DNA of 46,252 bases from an uncultured Propionibacteriaceae bacterium (lineage in GTDB: Bacteria > Actinomycetota > Actinomycetes > Propionibacteriales > Propionibacteriaceae), in assembly GCA_938012815.1 (NCBI GenBank), contig CALLVV010000056.1, positions 1-46,252 of the forward strand. The letters run 5' to 3'. The notes under the pieces were generated by a model. It saw nothing but the letters and a program-made list of their open reading frames with translations. It ran no database searches and was not told the DNA's origin. This document shows positions 7,243 to 15,561 of the stretch, piece by piece. The translations under genes and the position numbers were made by a program. The number at the start of each line of letters is the position of its first letter. The first letter of the stretch is position 1.

Positions 7243-9585
7243 TCAGTGTATGTAGCTGCTCGGACCGCCGAGGGACTCCGCCTCGTGTCCCCGGTTTGGC
7301 AGTTCCACGGTCACGACCCACTGGTTGCCCTCCGGGCCGGCGGTGAACTTTCCTCCGGAAAGGTCGATGCGTTCCTGGATCCCGGCCAGCCCATAGCCCA
7401 ACGACAGCTTTGATTCGCGTTTGTGCTCGGGCAGTTCGTTGGAGATGCGGAGCCTGACGGCAGTTTCGTCCACTTTCAATTCCACCAGGCATTTTCCCCT
7501 GTGCTCCGCATAGCGGATGATGTTGGTGATGCCCTCCTGCATGGCTCGGGTGATGGTGCGCCGCGTGATCTGGGGCAGGTCGTCGGATGTCGGGTCGATC
7601 TTGAACTCGGCGTGGAAATGCGCGTTCTTGAGGGTTCCCTGCAACCGGTCGGCCACGGTGAGGGGACGCACCAGCGCGGGGAGTGCTCCCTTCTCCCCGT
7701 CGGACATGACATCCGTCAGGAGGAAGAGCTCCCCCTCCGCCGCCTCCAGGGAGCCCGCTATCCGGTCCAGTGCGAACCGGACCTCCTCCGCGTCGTCGCT
7801 GTCGCCGTAGGCCATGCACTGCAGCAGGACCACGGAGAAATGGTGCGCCAGCACGTCGTGGAGTTCGCGTGCCAAAAGGTTGCGTTCCTCGGTCCGGGCT
7901 GCCTCTATGGCCTCCATCAGGGCTGCTGCCTGCTGGTCCTGACGGTTCCGGACCTTCTCGTACTGCCAGCTGATGGCAGTACAGACCAGACCGATGAAGG
8001 GCATCGAGAGCCCGACGACGAATTCCGGGCTACCCGCCAGCTCTTTGAGGCCGCTCACCAGCTCGCTTATGCTGAGCACCCACACCCCGATCATGGACAC
8101 CAGCCCCACGCCGAGGACCCAGTAGGGGTTCCTGTTCCGGGCGAACTTCCAGCACGCCATCAGGATCACCGCGGACAGCGCCACAGGGGTTTGTTCGGGG
8201 GTGAGCAGCATGCCCACGACGGCCACGGCGCCCATGACCCCGCCGGGAATCGGCCACCAGTACATGACCGCGCTGCTCAGGTGGCCGAGAATCGCCCAGG
8301 CCAGCGGCCATTCGAGGCGCTGGGTACTGCAGGTCCAGAAAGCCAGGGTTCCGAGGACGAGCAGGGGCAGCGCGACACCGATGATCCTTCGTCCGAGTGA
8401 TTTCTTCTCCTCGCCGGGGGTGGCGTCGTCCACCTCGCCGGTCCTGGATTCCGGTAGGCGGAACTCGAGCAGCTGACCCCGTCCGGTGAACGCCCTGGAG
8501 AAACGTCCCCCGAGGGCCTGCACCCGTTCCCGGATCCGTTCGAACGCGGAGATGTCCTCCCGGCTGAGTTCGTTGGGGGTTACGATCTCCGCCATCACCC
8601 GGGTTTCCCCGGGTGGGCACTCGACCTTGAGCCGCAACGGGTCGGGACGCAGGTTCTCGGCAGAGCTCAACAAAAGTTGCGCCACCCGGGTGACGGTCAG
8701 CTGAGTGACGACGCTCCTGTGGTTGAGCCTGTCGTCAGCCCTCAGCTCCACGTGGAACCCCTGCCTGCGCAGGGCTTCGGCCATGCTGGCGAGTATCTGG
8801 ACCGGTCCGATGATTGACAGGGACTCGTCGCTGCCCTCGGCCACCGGGTCCTCCCGCAGCATCCCCACCAAGGCCCGGACGCGGGTGACCGCGTCCAGGC
8901 AGACGGTCTGCACCCTTTCGAGCGCTTCCCTGAGCACCCAAGCATCGGACGTGCGGCGCGGGGCCTTCTGCCCCTTCCAGGCCTCCTCCAGGCGCTCCCC
9001 CACCACGGTCCGGAGTTCGCCCGCCAGCCTCAGACGCTCGCCGCTGCGAATCTCGGCGATGTCCTCGGCCAGGATGGCGAGCCGCACCTCCCTGCGCCCG
9101 ATGGCGGCGTGGAGACCCCTGATGGCCAGCCCCAGAAAGACGCCAGAAAGCGTCAGAACGGCATAACCAAACATCTGCTCCGTGACGCCGCCAAGGGCAC
9201 CCACTTCTTTGAAGCCGCGCAAGCCTCCGTAGCACGCCCCCACCAGGAGGATCGGAAGAGTCGTCCGTGCACCATACCGAAATACAAAGATCGCCGAGGC
9301 CAACAAAAAGAAGATGAAGTCGGACCCGGGGTCATTGCTGATCAGAATGAGGGTAATGGGCAGCAGGCCAATGGACAGGCCGATCCACGGCCGCCAAAGC
9401 AGAACAAAACAGGCCGCTCCGATGGTGAAATAGATCAGAGCGACCACGGGTGAAATTTTCTGCCCCGCCATAGGGATTTCCAAGACATCGGAGATCAACT
9501 GGATTCCTACGACGGTGACAACAATCCAGCGGCCGACACCCGCAAGCGCGGCTGTCGGCCCCTGATTCCCTGTCTTCGAACCCAT
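7243..9585 (-). CDS. Two-part membrane sensor histidine kinase (degenerate kinase half fused to an active half)
   Basis: A 780-residue HPK7/NarX-type histidine kinase that appears to be two kinases in one chain. Residues about 18-156 hold roughly six membrane segments. They are followed by a HisKA_3-like helix (RLRLAGELRTVVGERL, 184-199) in which Arg192 replaces the phosphorylated His, and by an ATPase-like region (about 290-380) with no N-box. A second membrane region (about 400-540) leads into an intact transmitter: ARELHDVLAHHF with His576, N-box EGITNIIRYAEH with Asn688, and G-box LGYGLAGI at 729-736. The first half is therefore probably a pseudokinase or sensor, and the second the enzyme. 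The gene lies 61 bases after an exported small peptide gene on the same strand and next to a divergent response regulator, its likely partner. The ligand is unknown; the peptide is a candidate. Confidence 0.9.
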   Translation of the reverse strand: MGSKTGNQGPTAALAGVGRWIVVTVVGIQLISDVLEIPMAGQKISPVVALIYFTIGAACFVLLWRPWIGLSIGLLPITLILISNDPGSDFIFFLLASAIFVFRYGARTTLPILLVGACYGGLRGFKEVGALGGVTEQMFGYAVLTLSGVFLGLAIRGLHAAIGRREVRLAILAEDIAEIRSGERLRLAGELRTVVGERLEEAWKGQKAPRRTSDAWVLREALERVQTVCLDAVTRVRALVGMLREDPVAEGSDESLSIIGPVQILASMAEALRRQGFHVELRADDRLNHRSVVTQLTVTRVAQLLLSSAENLRPDPLRLKVECPPGETRVMAEIVTPNELSREDISAFERIRERVQALGGRFSRAFTGRGQLLEFRLPESRTGEVDDATPGEEKKSLGRRIIGVALPLLVLGTLAFWTCSTQRLEWPLAWAILGHLSSAVMYWWPIPGGVMGAVAVVGMLLTPEQTPVALSAVILMACWKFARNRNPYWVLGVGLVSMIGVWVLSISELVSGLKELAGSPEFVVGLSMPFIGLVCTAISWQYEKVRNRQDQQAAALMEAIEAARTEERNLLARELHDVLAHHFSVVLLQCMAYGDSDDAEEVRFALDRIAGSLEAAEGELFLLTDVMSDGEKGALPALVRPLTVADRLQGTLKNAHFHAEFKIDPTSDDLPQITRRTITRAMQEGITNIIRYAEHRGKCLVELKVDETAVRLRISNELPEHKRESKLSLGYGLAGIQERIDLSGGKFTAGPEGNQWVVTVELPNRGHEAESLGGPSSYIH

Positions 9586-9646
9586 GAGCCCCCAATCGAT
9601 TCACATCATTTTCCAGTTGGCAGCGACCCCGGGCCCAACCGAATCA

Positions 9647-9847
9647 CTAGCGAACCTTACACCAGAAGTACACCTTGAACCACAGCTTGATGATGCAGCC
9701 GAGGCCGTTGGTGTCATTGCCCTGCACGGTGGAGATGGGGGCCTGATTGGCGACCGGTTCGATGGTGTCGGCGCTCGCGGGAACCGCGCCAAGGGTGATG
9801 CAGGAACCCAGAACGAGGGCGGCTGCTGCGAGGCGCATCTTCTTCAT
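9647..9847 (-). CDS. Small exported peptide with a C-terminal two-cysteine aromatic loop
   Basis: A 66-residue precursor. A basic start (MKKMR), a hydrophobic core and the site PASA|D after residue 26 form a standard signal peptide, leaving a 40-residue mature peptide. Its end is striking: CIIKLWFKVYFWCKVR, with Cys51 and Cys63 enclosing eleven mostly aromatic and hydrophobic residues and four positive charges at the tail. A disulfide loop is likely outside the cell. LGSC at residues 13-16 could be read as a weak lipobox, but ASA|D is the better site. The ATG at 9847 is fixed by GGAGG six bases upstream, one of the strongest ribosome sites in the window. It is encoded just before the histidine kinase, so it may be the sensed signal, a kinase accessory peptide, or a secreted antimicrobial under its control. 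I recognise no family. Confidence 0.85.
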   Translation of the reverse strand: MKKMRLAAAALVLGSCITLGAVPASADTIEPVANQAPISTVQGNDTNGLGCIIKLWFKVYFWCKVR

Positions 9848-9997
9848 CGCTTTCCTCCACTTTTCACACGACCACCAGCACTCTTCCCCATGCAGCAGGC
9901 GATTCTTGCACACCACATCACCGTCAGCACAGTTCTCTTGGCGGGTCATCCGTAGAGAACCTCCGCCAGCCCCGTTCGATGTCGTTCATTGATTGAA

Positions 9998-10025
9998 AAT
10001 TTACCTCCCTTCCGGCGTCCGGAAG
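9998..10025 (-). promoter_or_regulatory. Candidate activator-dependent promoter of the peptide-kinase operon, with palindrome
   Basis: A perfect inverted repeat CTTCCGG-CGT-CCGGAAG (10009-10025) lies in the 245-base region between the divergent peptide and regulator genes. On the minus strand it ends 5 bases before TAAATT (9998-10003), a fair -10, and covers the spacer and most of the -35 position, which has no TTGACA-like match. That layout is usual for a promoter needing an activator, here plausibly the adjacent response regulator. It predicts a leader of about 140 bases. The palindrome is seen directly; its role is inferred. Confidence 0.45.
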
Positions 10026-10080
10026 ACACTTCGTTCCGCGTGGCGCGACGGTTGATGAGACGAATCCCGTCTGTTTGGAT

Positions 10081-10086
10081 TATGGT
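10081..10086 (+). promoter_or_regulatory. -10 box of a probable leaderless promoter for the response regulator
   Basis: TATGGT followed by 6 bases and the ATG at 10093. No Shine-Dalgarno sequence is visible. A short inverted repeat AGACG-N5-CGTCT (10058-10072) lies just upstream and could be an operator. Confidence 0.45.
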
Positions 10087-10092
10087 TCCGCC

Positions 10093-10776
10093 ATGACCGA
10101 ACTCTGTCGCGTGCTCGTCGCCGATGATGATCCCATGGTCCGTGAGGCCTACCGCATGTTCCTGACCCGACATGACAACCACGAGGTGGTCGGTGAGGCC
10201 CGCAACGGCCGGGAGGCCGTGGAAGCCTACGAGGAGCTGAAACCCGATGTGGTGCTCATGGACCTACAGATGCCGGACATGTCGGGGGTGGACGCCATCC
10301 GCGAGATCAACCGAAAGCATCGCGGGGCCTGCATAGTGGCCTTGACCACCTTTGGCACGCAGGAATACATCGTCTCGGCTCTGCGCGCCGGCGCCTCCGG
10401 ATACCTGATGAAGGATTGCGGTGGCCCCGCGTTGCTGACCGGCATCCAGCAGGCCCGCGACGGCGAGATGCCGCTCGCCCCGGGGGTCCGCCGTGAACTG
10501 GTGGCCGATCTCCTGACCGGCCATCCCAAGGTCTTGACCGACGAGGCCGCCGCTGCTGGGCTCGCCCCACGCGAAAAGGAGCTACTGATCTGGCTGGGCC
10601 AGGGCATGACCAATGCCCAGATAGCGGCCAAGATGTTCATATCCGAGGGATCCGTGAAGCAGTACCTGTCCCACATCGGGGACAAGATGGGGCTGAAATC
10701 CCGCACCCAGATCCTGGTGCGGGCCATTCAGCTGGGGCTCGTCGATCCGACGCTCATGACCCCCGGGGTGTCCTGA
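10093..10776 (+). CDS. NarL/FixJ-family response regulator
   Basis: A 227-residue DNA-binding response regulator. The receiver domain (1 to about 120) has the acidic pocket VADDDP, phosphoacceptor Asp57 in VLMDLQMPDMSG, Thr85/Thr86 and Lys107 in YLMKD. The C-terminal LuxR-type helix-turn-helix (about 155-215) includes LAPREKELLIWLGQGMTNAQ and SEGSVKQYLSHIGDKMG. It is divergent from the peptide and kinase genes and is the likely phosphorylation partner of His576 of that kinase. The ATG at 10093 is preferred over an in-frame TTG at 10075, since the conserved domain begins a few residues after it and a -10 box sits 6 bases upstream. It converges with ftsY, with only 15 bases between the stops. 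Confidence 0.93.
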   Translation: MTELCRVLVADDDPMVREAYRMFLTRHDNHEVVGEARNGREAVEAYEELKPDVVLMDLQMPDMSGVDAIREINRKHRGACIVALTTFGTQEYIVSALRAGASGYLMKDCGGPALLTGIQQARDGEMPLAPGVRRELVADLLTGHPKVLTDEAAAAGLAPREKELLIWLGQGMTNAQIAAKMFISEGSVKQYLSHIGDKMGLKSRTQILVRAIQLGLVDPTLMTPGVS

Positions 10777-10791
10777 GGTTCTTCCCCACCA

Positions 10792-11961
10792 TCATTCCCC
10801 GAGGATTCCGGCCACGAAACCCTCGGGGTCGAAGGGGGCCAGGTCGTCCACGCCTTCCCCGAGGCCGACGAGCTTGACCGGAACCCCGAGTTCTCTCTGC
10901 ACCTGGATGACTATGCCGCCCTTGGCGGAGCCGTCCAGCTTGGTGAGTACGATTCCGGTGACATCCACCACCTCGGAGAAGATCCGGGCCTGCGTCATGC
11001 CGTTCTGACCCGTGGTGGCGTCGAGGACCAGCAGGACCTCGCTGACGGGGGTTTTTTTCTCGATGACGCGCTTGACCTTGCCGAGCTCGTCCATCAGCCC
11101 GACCTTGGTGTGCAGCCGACCGGCGGTGTCGACGAGAACCACGTCGGTTCCTTCTTCCTTGCCCTTGGCGACCGCATCGAAGGCGACGGACGCGGGGTCA
11201 CTGCCCTCGGCGGAACTCACCGTCTCAACGCCGACCCGCTCCCCCCAGGTGGCGAGCTGTTCGGCGGCGGCGGCCCGGAAGGTGTCGGCCGCCCCCAGAA
11301 TCACTGAGCGCCCCTCGGCCACGAGTACGCGGGCCAATTTGCCCACGGTGGTGGTCTTGCCCGTGCCGTTCACCCCGACCACCATCACGACGGCCGGATC
11401 ACCCTCAGCGGCGGTCAGGTTCAGGCTTCTATCGAGGTCCGGCTCAACCAGCTTCAGGAGTTCGGCACGCAGCACCTGACGGGCGTGCTCGGGATCGGAG
11501 ACCCCGTCGATGCTCAGTTCCCGGCGCAGCGCCTCGGTGAGTTCCGTGGTGGGTCCAACCCCCAGGTCGGAGGCGATCAGGGTGGCCTCGAAATCGTCCC
11601 AGGTCTCGGAATCGATCCTGTCGACGCTCAGCAGATCGCCGAGGGCCCGGGCCAGCGCATTATTGCTCGATGCCAGGCGGCGACGCAGCCGGGCGAACCG
11701 GGAGCGCGGCTCCTCGGGCTGGTCCAGTGCGGGTTTCGCCGGCTCGGGTTCGGCAATCTCGCCCGCAGGTTCCCCGGTCTCGACCGGTTCCTCCCCGGCC
11801 GCCGGCTCCTCCTCCACGACGGTTTCCGCCTCGGGGGCCTCGATCGCCTCCCGCGTCTCCCCGGGGGGTAGTTCCTTCTTGCCATACCTGATGACGAGCG
11901 TGGCCGCCACCAACCCGGCCCCGACGATCGCGACGACCAACCAGAAAATCAAATCTCCCAC
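10792..11961 (-). CDS. ftsY: Signal recognition particle receptor FtsY
   Basis: Membrane-associated SRP receptor GTPase; it binds Ffh and delivers ribosomes to the translocon. The 389-residue protein starts with a transmembrane helix (LIFWLVVAIVGAGLVAATLV), then an acidic Glu/Pro/Ala linker to about residue 85, then the NG domain with GVNGTGKTTTVGKLA, DTAGRLHTKVGLMDELGK and TKLDGSAKGG. The membrane helix with an acidic linker is usual in actinobacteria. The GTG start has TAGGAT six bases upstream and no ribosome site, so the message is probably leaderless. It follows smc by 84 bases; a weak hairpin with 6-bp arms GTCCGG/CCGGAC (11994-12015) lies in that gap. Confidence 0.96.
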   Translation of the reverse strand: MGDLIFWLVVAIVGAGLVAATLVIRYGKKELPPGETREAIEAPEAETVVEEEPAAGEEPVETGEPAGEIAEPEPAKPALDQPEEPRSRFARLRRRLASSNNALARALGDLLSVDRIDSETWDDFEATLIASDLGVGPTTELTEALRRELSIDGVSDPEHARQVLRAELLKLVEPDLDRSLNLTAAEGDPAVVMVVGVNGTGKTTTVGKLARVLVAEGRSVILGAADTFRAAAAEQLATWGERVGVETVSSAEGSDPASVAFDAVAKGKEEGTDVVLVDTAGRLHTKVGLMDELGKVKRVIEKKTPVSEVLLVLDATTGQNGMTQARIFSEVVDVTGIVLTKLDGSAKGGIVIQVQRELGVPVKLVGLGEGVDDLAPFDPEGFVAGILGE

Positions 11962-11967
11962 GGGGCA

Positions 11968-11973
11968 ATCCTA
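11968..11973 (-). promoter_or_regulatory. -10 box of a probable leaderless promoter for ftsY
   Basis: TAGGAT on the minus strand, 6 bases before the GTG at 11961. It gives ftsY its own start despite lying downstream of smc. Confidence 0.5.
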
Positions 11974-12045
11974 GGACCTGTTGCGGCAGTCATGTCCGGC
12001 TCCACCGCTCCGGACCGGGAGAACCGGGCGCGATACGGCAGCGGA

Positions 12046-15000
12046 TCATGGTTGCTGGAGTCGCTGGCTGACCACGGTGGAGATGCCGTCGCCGCGCATG
12101 GTCACGCCGTAGAGGTTGTCCGCAATCTCCATGGTGCGTTTCTGGTGGGTGATCACCAACAGCTGGGAGTTCTGCCTCAACTCCTCGTAGATTCCGAGCA
12201 GGCGGCCCAGGTTGGCGTCGTCCAGGGCCGCCTCCACCTCGTCGAGAATGTAGAAGGGGCTCGGGCGGGCGATGAACAGGCTGACCAGGAAGGTCACGGC
12301 CACCAGCGAGCGTTCCCCTCCCGAGAGCAGCGAGAGCCGCTTGACCTGTTTGCCCGCAGGTCGGGCCTCGACGTCCACCCCGGTTTCCAGCCAGTTACCG
12401 GGGTCGGTGAGCAGCAACTTGCCCTCTCCACCGGGGAAGAGCCGCTGGAAAACCTCCCCGAAGGTACGTTCGACATCACGGTAGGCCGCCTCGAAGATCT
12501 CCTGCACCCTCCGGTCGACGTCGTCGATCAGCGCGAGAAGATCGGCCCGGGTCTGTTTCAGGTCGGCGAGTTGCTCGGCCAGGAAGGCGTGCCTGGTCTT
12601 CAACGCCTCGAACTCCTCCAGCGCCAGCGGATTGACCCGGCCCAAGGCCGCCAGCCCCCGCTCGGCGCGACGCAGGCGTTTCTCCTGCTCCGCGCGCACG
12701 TAGGCGACGGGCTCGGGAGCCTCATCGTCGGGGCCGAGGGCGGTGCCGTCGGGCCGGGTGATGACCGGGACCGGCTGATCCGGGCCATATTCTGCGACGA
12801 GCTGGTCTCCTTCCAGGCCCAGCTCGGTCAGGCTCTTCTCCTCCAGCTGTTCGATCCGCATTCGTCGTTCGATCCGGGCCAGTTCGTCCCGGTGGGCGCC
12901 CCGCATGAGCTCTTCGAGACGTTGGCCGGCGGCCCGGGAGGCCTGCCTGGCCCCCACCGTCGCAGCCTCGGCGGATCGCCTTCGGGCCTCCGCGGCGTCC
13001 CGGCTGGCCGCAGCCCGCCCCATGGTGGCATCGACCATCCCGGACAGCCGCTGGGCCGCGTCGTGCACCGCCCGGCCCACCGCGGCCTCGCGGCGAAGCT
13101 GCTCCGCCCGGGCGCGAGCCCTGGCACGTGACTGGCGTTCCGCGGCCGCTGCCCGCAGCAGACCGTCGGCCCTGCCCGCCAGCGAACGGGCCTGTTCCTC
13201 AGCCGTTCGCAGCAGCAGCCTGGCCTCCATCTCCGCTTGCCGGGCCAGCCTGGCAGTCACAGCCAGCTCGTCGCGGCTGGTGGGGTCGGGTTCGAGGATC
13301 TCTTCCCCGCTGGCCGCAGCGAGCCGGGCCTCCAGTTCGGCCAGCTGGGACTCGTGCCCGGCCCGGCCCTGGCGGGCGGCCTCGATGGCCGAAGCCAGCC
13401 GGTCGGCCTCGCGGGTCGCGGCTGCCTGCGCCTGCCGGTGGGCGCCGAGAGCATCTGAGATGGCCGTGAACTGGGCGTCGGATTCGTGCAGGGCTGCCAG
13501 GGCCGCTGCCTCCTCGTCGCGAGCCTTCTGCAGTGCGTTTCGTGCCACATCCAGGGCGAAACGCTGCCGGTCCACCTCGGCGGTGATCCTCGTCAGTTGT
13601 TCCTCGGTCTCCGCCAAGTCCGCGTTCAGGGCCAGCAACGAGGGCTTGGCGGTCGATCCGCCCTCGACCAGCCAGCCGGAGACCCGGTCCCCCGCCCGGG
13701 TGACGGCGGTCAGCGACGGATCAGCCCCGATCGCGTCCTTGGCCGCGGGCAGGTCCTCCACCGCCACGATCCCGGCCAGCAACCGGGACAACGCCCCCAT
13801 CAGTTCCCGGGGCGCGGTGACGAGTTCCAGCAGCGGTGTCCTCTGCCCCGCCGCCATACCAGCGACCACCACGTGGGACCTTCCGAGGTCTTCCCCGGCC
13901 AAGTGCGCGACGGCCGAGAGGGCTTCGTCGAGTCCGTTGGCGACGACCGCCTCGGCCGCCGCCCCGAGGCCCGTGGCCACGGCCTGTTCCCAACCGGGGG
14001 CCACCTGGATGAGGTCACCCAGGCGTCCCAGCACTCCGGGACGCCCCAGCAGGTCGGTGGAACCGTCGCGCTGCCGGGTGGCCAGTCGCAACGCCTCCAC
14101 CCGAGCGGTGAGGGCGGCCTTTTCCCTCGCGAGGCGGGTCCCCTCTTCGACGATCCGCTCCGCCTCGGTCTCGTGCCCTGTCACGGCGCTGTTCGCGGCC
14201 TCCCACAGGGCATCCAGGCTCGACTCGTCGGTTCCCAGCCCTGCGAGGGCATTCTCGGCCTGCCGGTACTGATCGGCGGCCTCCCGGGCCCGGATGAGGG
14301 CTTCCTCCCGCCGCGCGACCAAGCGCTCCTCCTCCCCCTGCCCGGCTTCCAGCCGGGAACGAACGGAGGCCACCTGCCCCTTGAGGCGGGCCAGTCCTTC
14401 CCTGCGGTCGGCCACCGTGCGCAGCGCGGCCGCGTAGGCCTGCTCGGCCTCGGCGTGCCGGTTCTCGGCCTCGTTTCGCCGCTCGGATGCGTCGTGGAGG
14501 GCGGACCGGGCCTGTTCGATGTCGTCGGCCAGGTCGGCCTCGCGTTGCCTGACCTCGCGCGCCTCGGCTTCCAGGGAGTCGGGATCCCGGCCGGAAAGAT
14601 CGACTGCTGGCTGGGCGTCGCCGTGTCTCATGCGTTCGGCCGCCACCGACAGTGTCGAGGAGACCCGTTCTTTCAGGGCGGCCAACGCGTACCAGCGTTC
14701 CTGGCAGCGGTCGAAGTCCCGAGCAGCTTCCTTCAGCTCCACCTCGGCGGCCTCCTCCGCGGCCAGTGCGGCCCGGGCCTCGGCCTCAGCGCGTTCCTTC
14801 GCCTCGGCGGCCGCGGCTTCATCGGCGAGGTCGGCCGCCAGCGCCTCCCGTGCTGCGTGGAGGTCGTCGGCCAGCAGCCGGGCCTTCGCGTCACGCTGCT
14901 CCGCCTGGATGACGGCGGCGCGGCGAGCCGCCTCGGCCTGGCGTCCGAGCGGTTTGAGCTGGCGCTGCAACTCCCCGATGAGATCCTGGAGTCGCTCCAG

Positions 15001-15561
15001 GTTCGCCCTGGTGCCCTCCAGCTTCCGGACGGCCTTCTCCTTGCGTTTGCGATGCTTGAGCACCCCCGCCGCCTCCTCGATGAACCCCCGGCGGGACTCG
15101 GGGGTGGCCTGGAGGATCGCGTCGAGCTGGCCCTGGCCGACGATCACGTGCATCTCCCGCCCAATGCCGGAGTCGCTGAGCAGCTCCGTGACGTCCAGCA
15201 GGCGGGAGGGAACGCCGTTGATGGCGTACTCGGAGCCACCGCTGCGGAACATGGTGCGGGTGATCGTGACCTCCGAGTACTCGATGGGCAGTGCGCCGTC
15301 GGAGTTGTCGATGGTCAACTGCACCTCGGCCCGTCCCAGCGGGGCGCGTTTCGGGGTGCCCGCGAAGATGACGTCCTCCATCTTCCCGCCGCGCAGGCTC
15401 TTGGCTCCCTGCTCCCCCATGACCCAGCTCAGCGCATCCACGACGTTGGATTTCCCGGAGCCGTTGGGGCCGACGATGCAGGTGATGCCGGGCTCGAAGT
15501 TCAGGGTGGTGGCCGAGGCGAAGGATTTGAATCCTCTGAGGATCAGCTGTTTGAGGTACAT
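12046..15561 (-). CDS. smc: Chromosome segregation/condensin protein SMC
   Basis: Structural maintenance of chromosomes ATPase that organises and segregates the nucleoid with ScpA and ScpB. The 1171 residues are normal for the family. The N-terminal head has MYLKQLILRGFKSFA and Walker A GPNGSGKSNVVDAL. Two long coiled coils, very rich in Ala, Glu and Arg, flank a hinge domain (about residues 505-640, around RPGVLGRLGDLIQVAPGWEQ). The C-terminal head has signature LSLLSGGERSLVAVTFL and Walker B YILDEVEAALDD. The ATG lies inside the last 19 bases of the upstream gtrA-like gene, with GAGGG ten bases before it, so translation may be coupled. It sits in the usual rnc-mutM-smc-ftsY block. Confidence 0.97.
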   Translation of the reverse strand: MYLKQLILRGFKSFASATTLNFEPGITCIVGPNGSGKSNVVDALSWVMGEQGAKSLRGGKMEDVIFAGTPKRAPLGRAEVQLTIDNSDGALPIEYSEVTITRTMFRSGGSEYAINGVPSRLLDVTELLSDSGIGREMHVIVGQGQLDAILQATPESRRGFIEEAAGVLKHRKRKEKAVRKLEGTRANLERLQDLIGELQRQLKPLGRQAEAARRAAVIQAEQRDAKARLLADDLHAAREALAADLADEAAAAEAKERAEAEARAALAAEEAAEVELKEAARDFDRCQERWYALAALKERVSSTLSVAAERMRHGDAQPAVDLSGRDPDSLEAEAREVRQREADLADDIEQARSALHDASERRNEAENRHAEAEQAYAAALRTVADRREGLARLKGQVASVRSRLEAGQGEEERLVARREEALIRAREAADQYRQAENALAGLGTDESSLDALWEAANSAVTGHETEAERIVEEGTRLAREKAALTARVEALRLATRQRDGSTDLLGRPGVLGRLGDLIQVAPGWEQAVATGLGAAAEAVVANGLDEALSAVAHLAGEDLGRSHVVVAGMAAGQRTPLLELVTAPRELMGALSRLLAGIVAVEDLPAAKDAIGADPSLTAVTRAGDRVSGWLVEGGSTAKPSLLALNADLAETEEQLTRITAEVDRQRFALDVARNALQKARDEEAAALAALHESDAQFTAISDALGAHRQAQAAATREADRLASAIEAARQGRAGHESQLAELEARLAAASGEEILEPDPTSRDELAVTARLARQAEMEARLLLRTAEEQARSLAGRADGLLRAAAAERQSRARARARAEQLRREAAVGRAVHDAAQRLSGMVDATMGRAAASRDAAEARRRSAEAATVGARQASRAAGQRLEELMRGAHRDELARIERRMRIEQLEEKSLTELGLEGDQLVAEYGPDQPVPVITRPDGTALGPDDEAPEPVAYVRAEQEKRLRRAERGLAALGRVNPLALEEFEALKTRHAFLAEQLADLKQTRADLLALIDDVDRRVQEIFEAAYRDVERTFGEVFQRLFPGGEGKLLLTDPGNWLETGVDVEARPAGKQVKRLSLLSGGERSLVAVTFLVSLFIARPSPFYILDEVEAALDDANLGRLLGIYEELRQNSQLLVITHQKRTMEIADNLYGVTMRGDGISTVVSQRLQQP

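Noticed and set aside
9647..9949. 100-residue version of the small exported peptide
   Set aside because: The extra 34 residues precede the signal peptide and bury it, and the GGAGG site points to the ATG at 9847.
10075..10092. TTG start for the response regulator
   Set aside because: It would place the -10-like TATGGT inside the gene and add six residues not seen in the family.
13000..15000. Repeated GC-rich words in smc considered as a repeat array
   Set aside because: They reflect Ala/Glu/Arg codons in coiled coils, with no fixed unit or spacing. No CRISPR-like repeat-spacer pattern was seen anywhere in the window.
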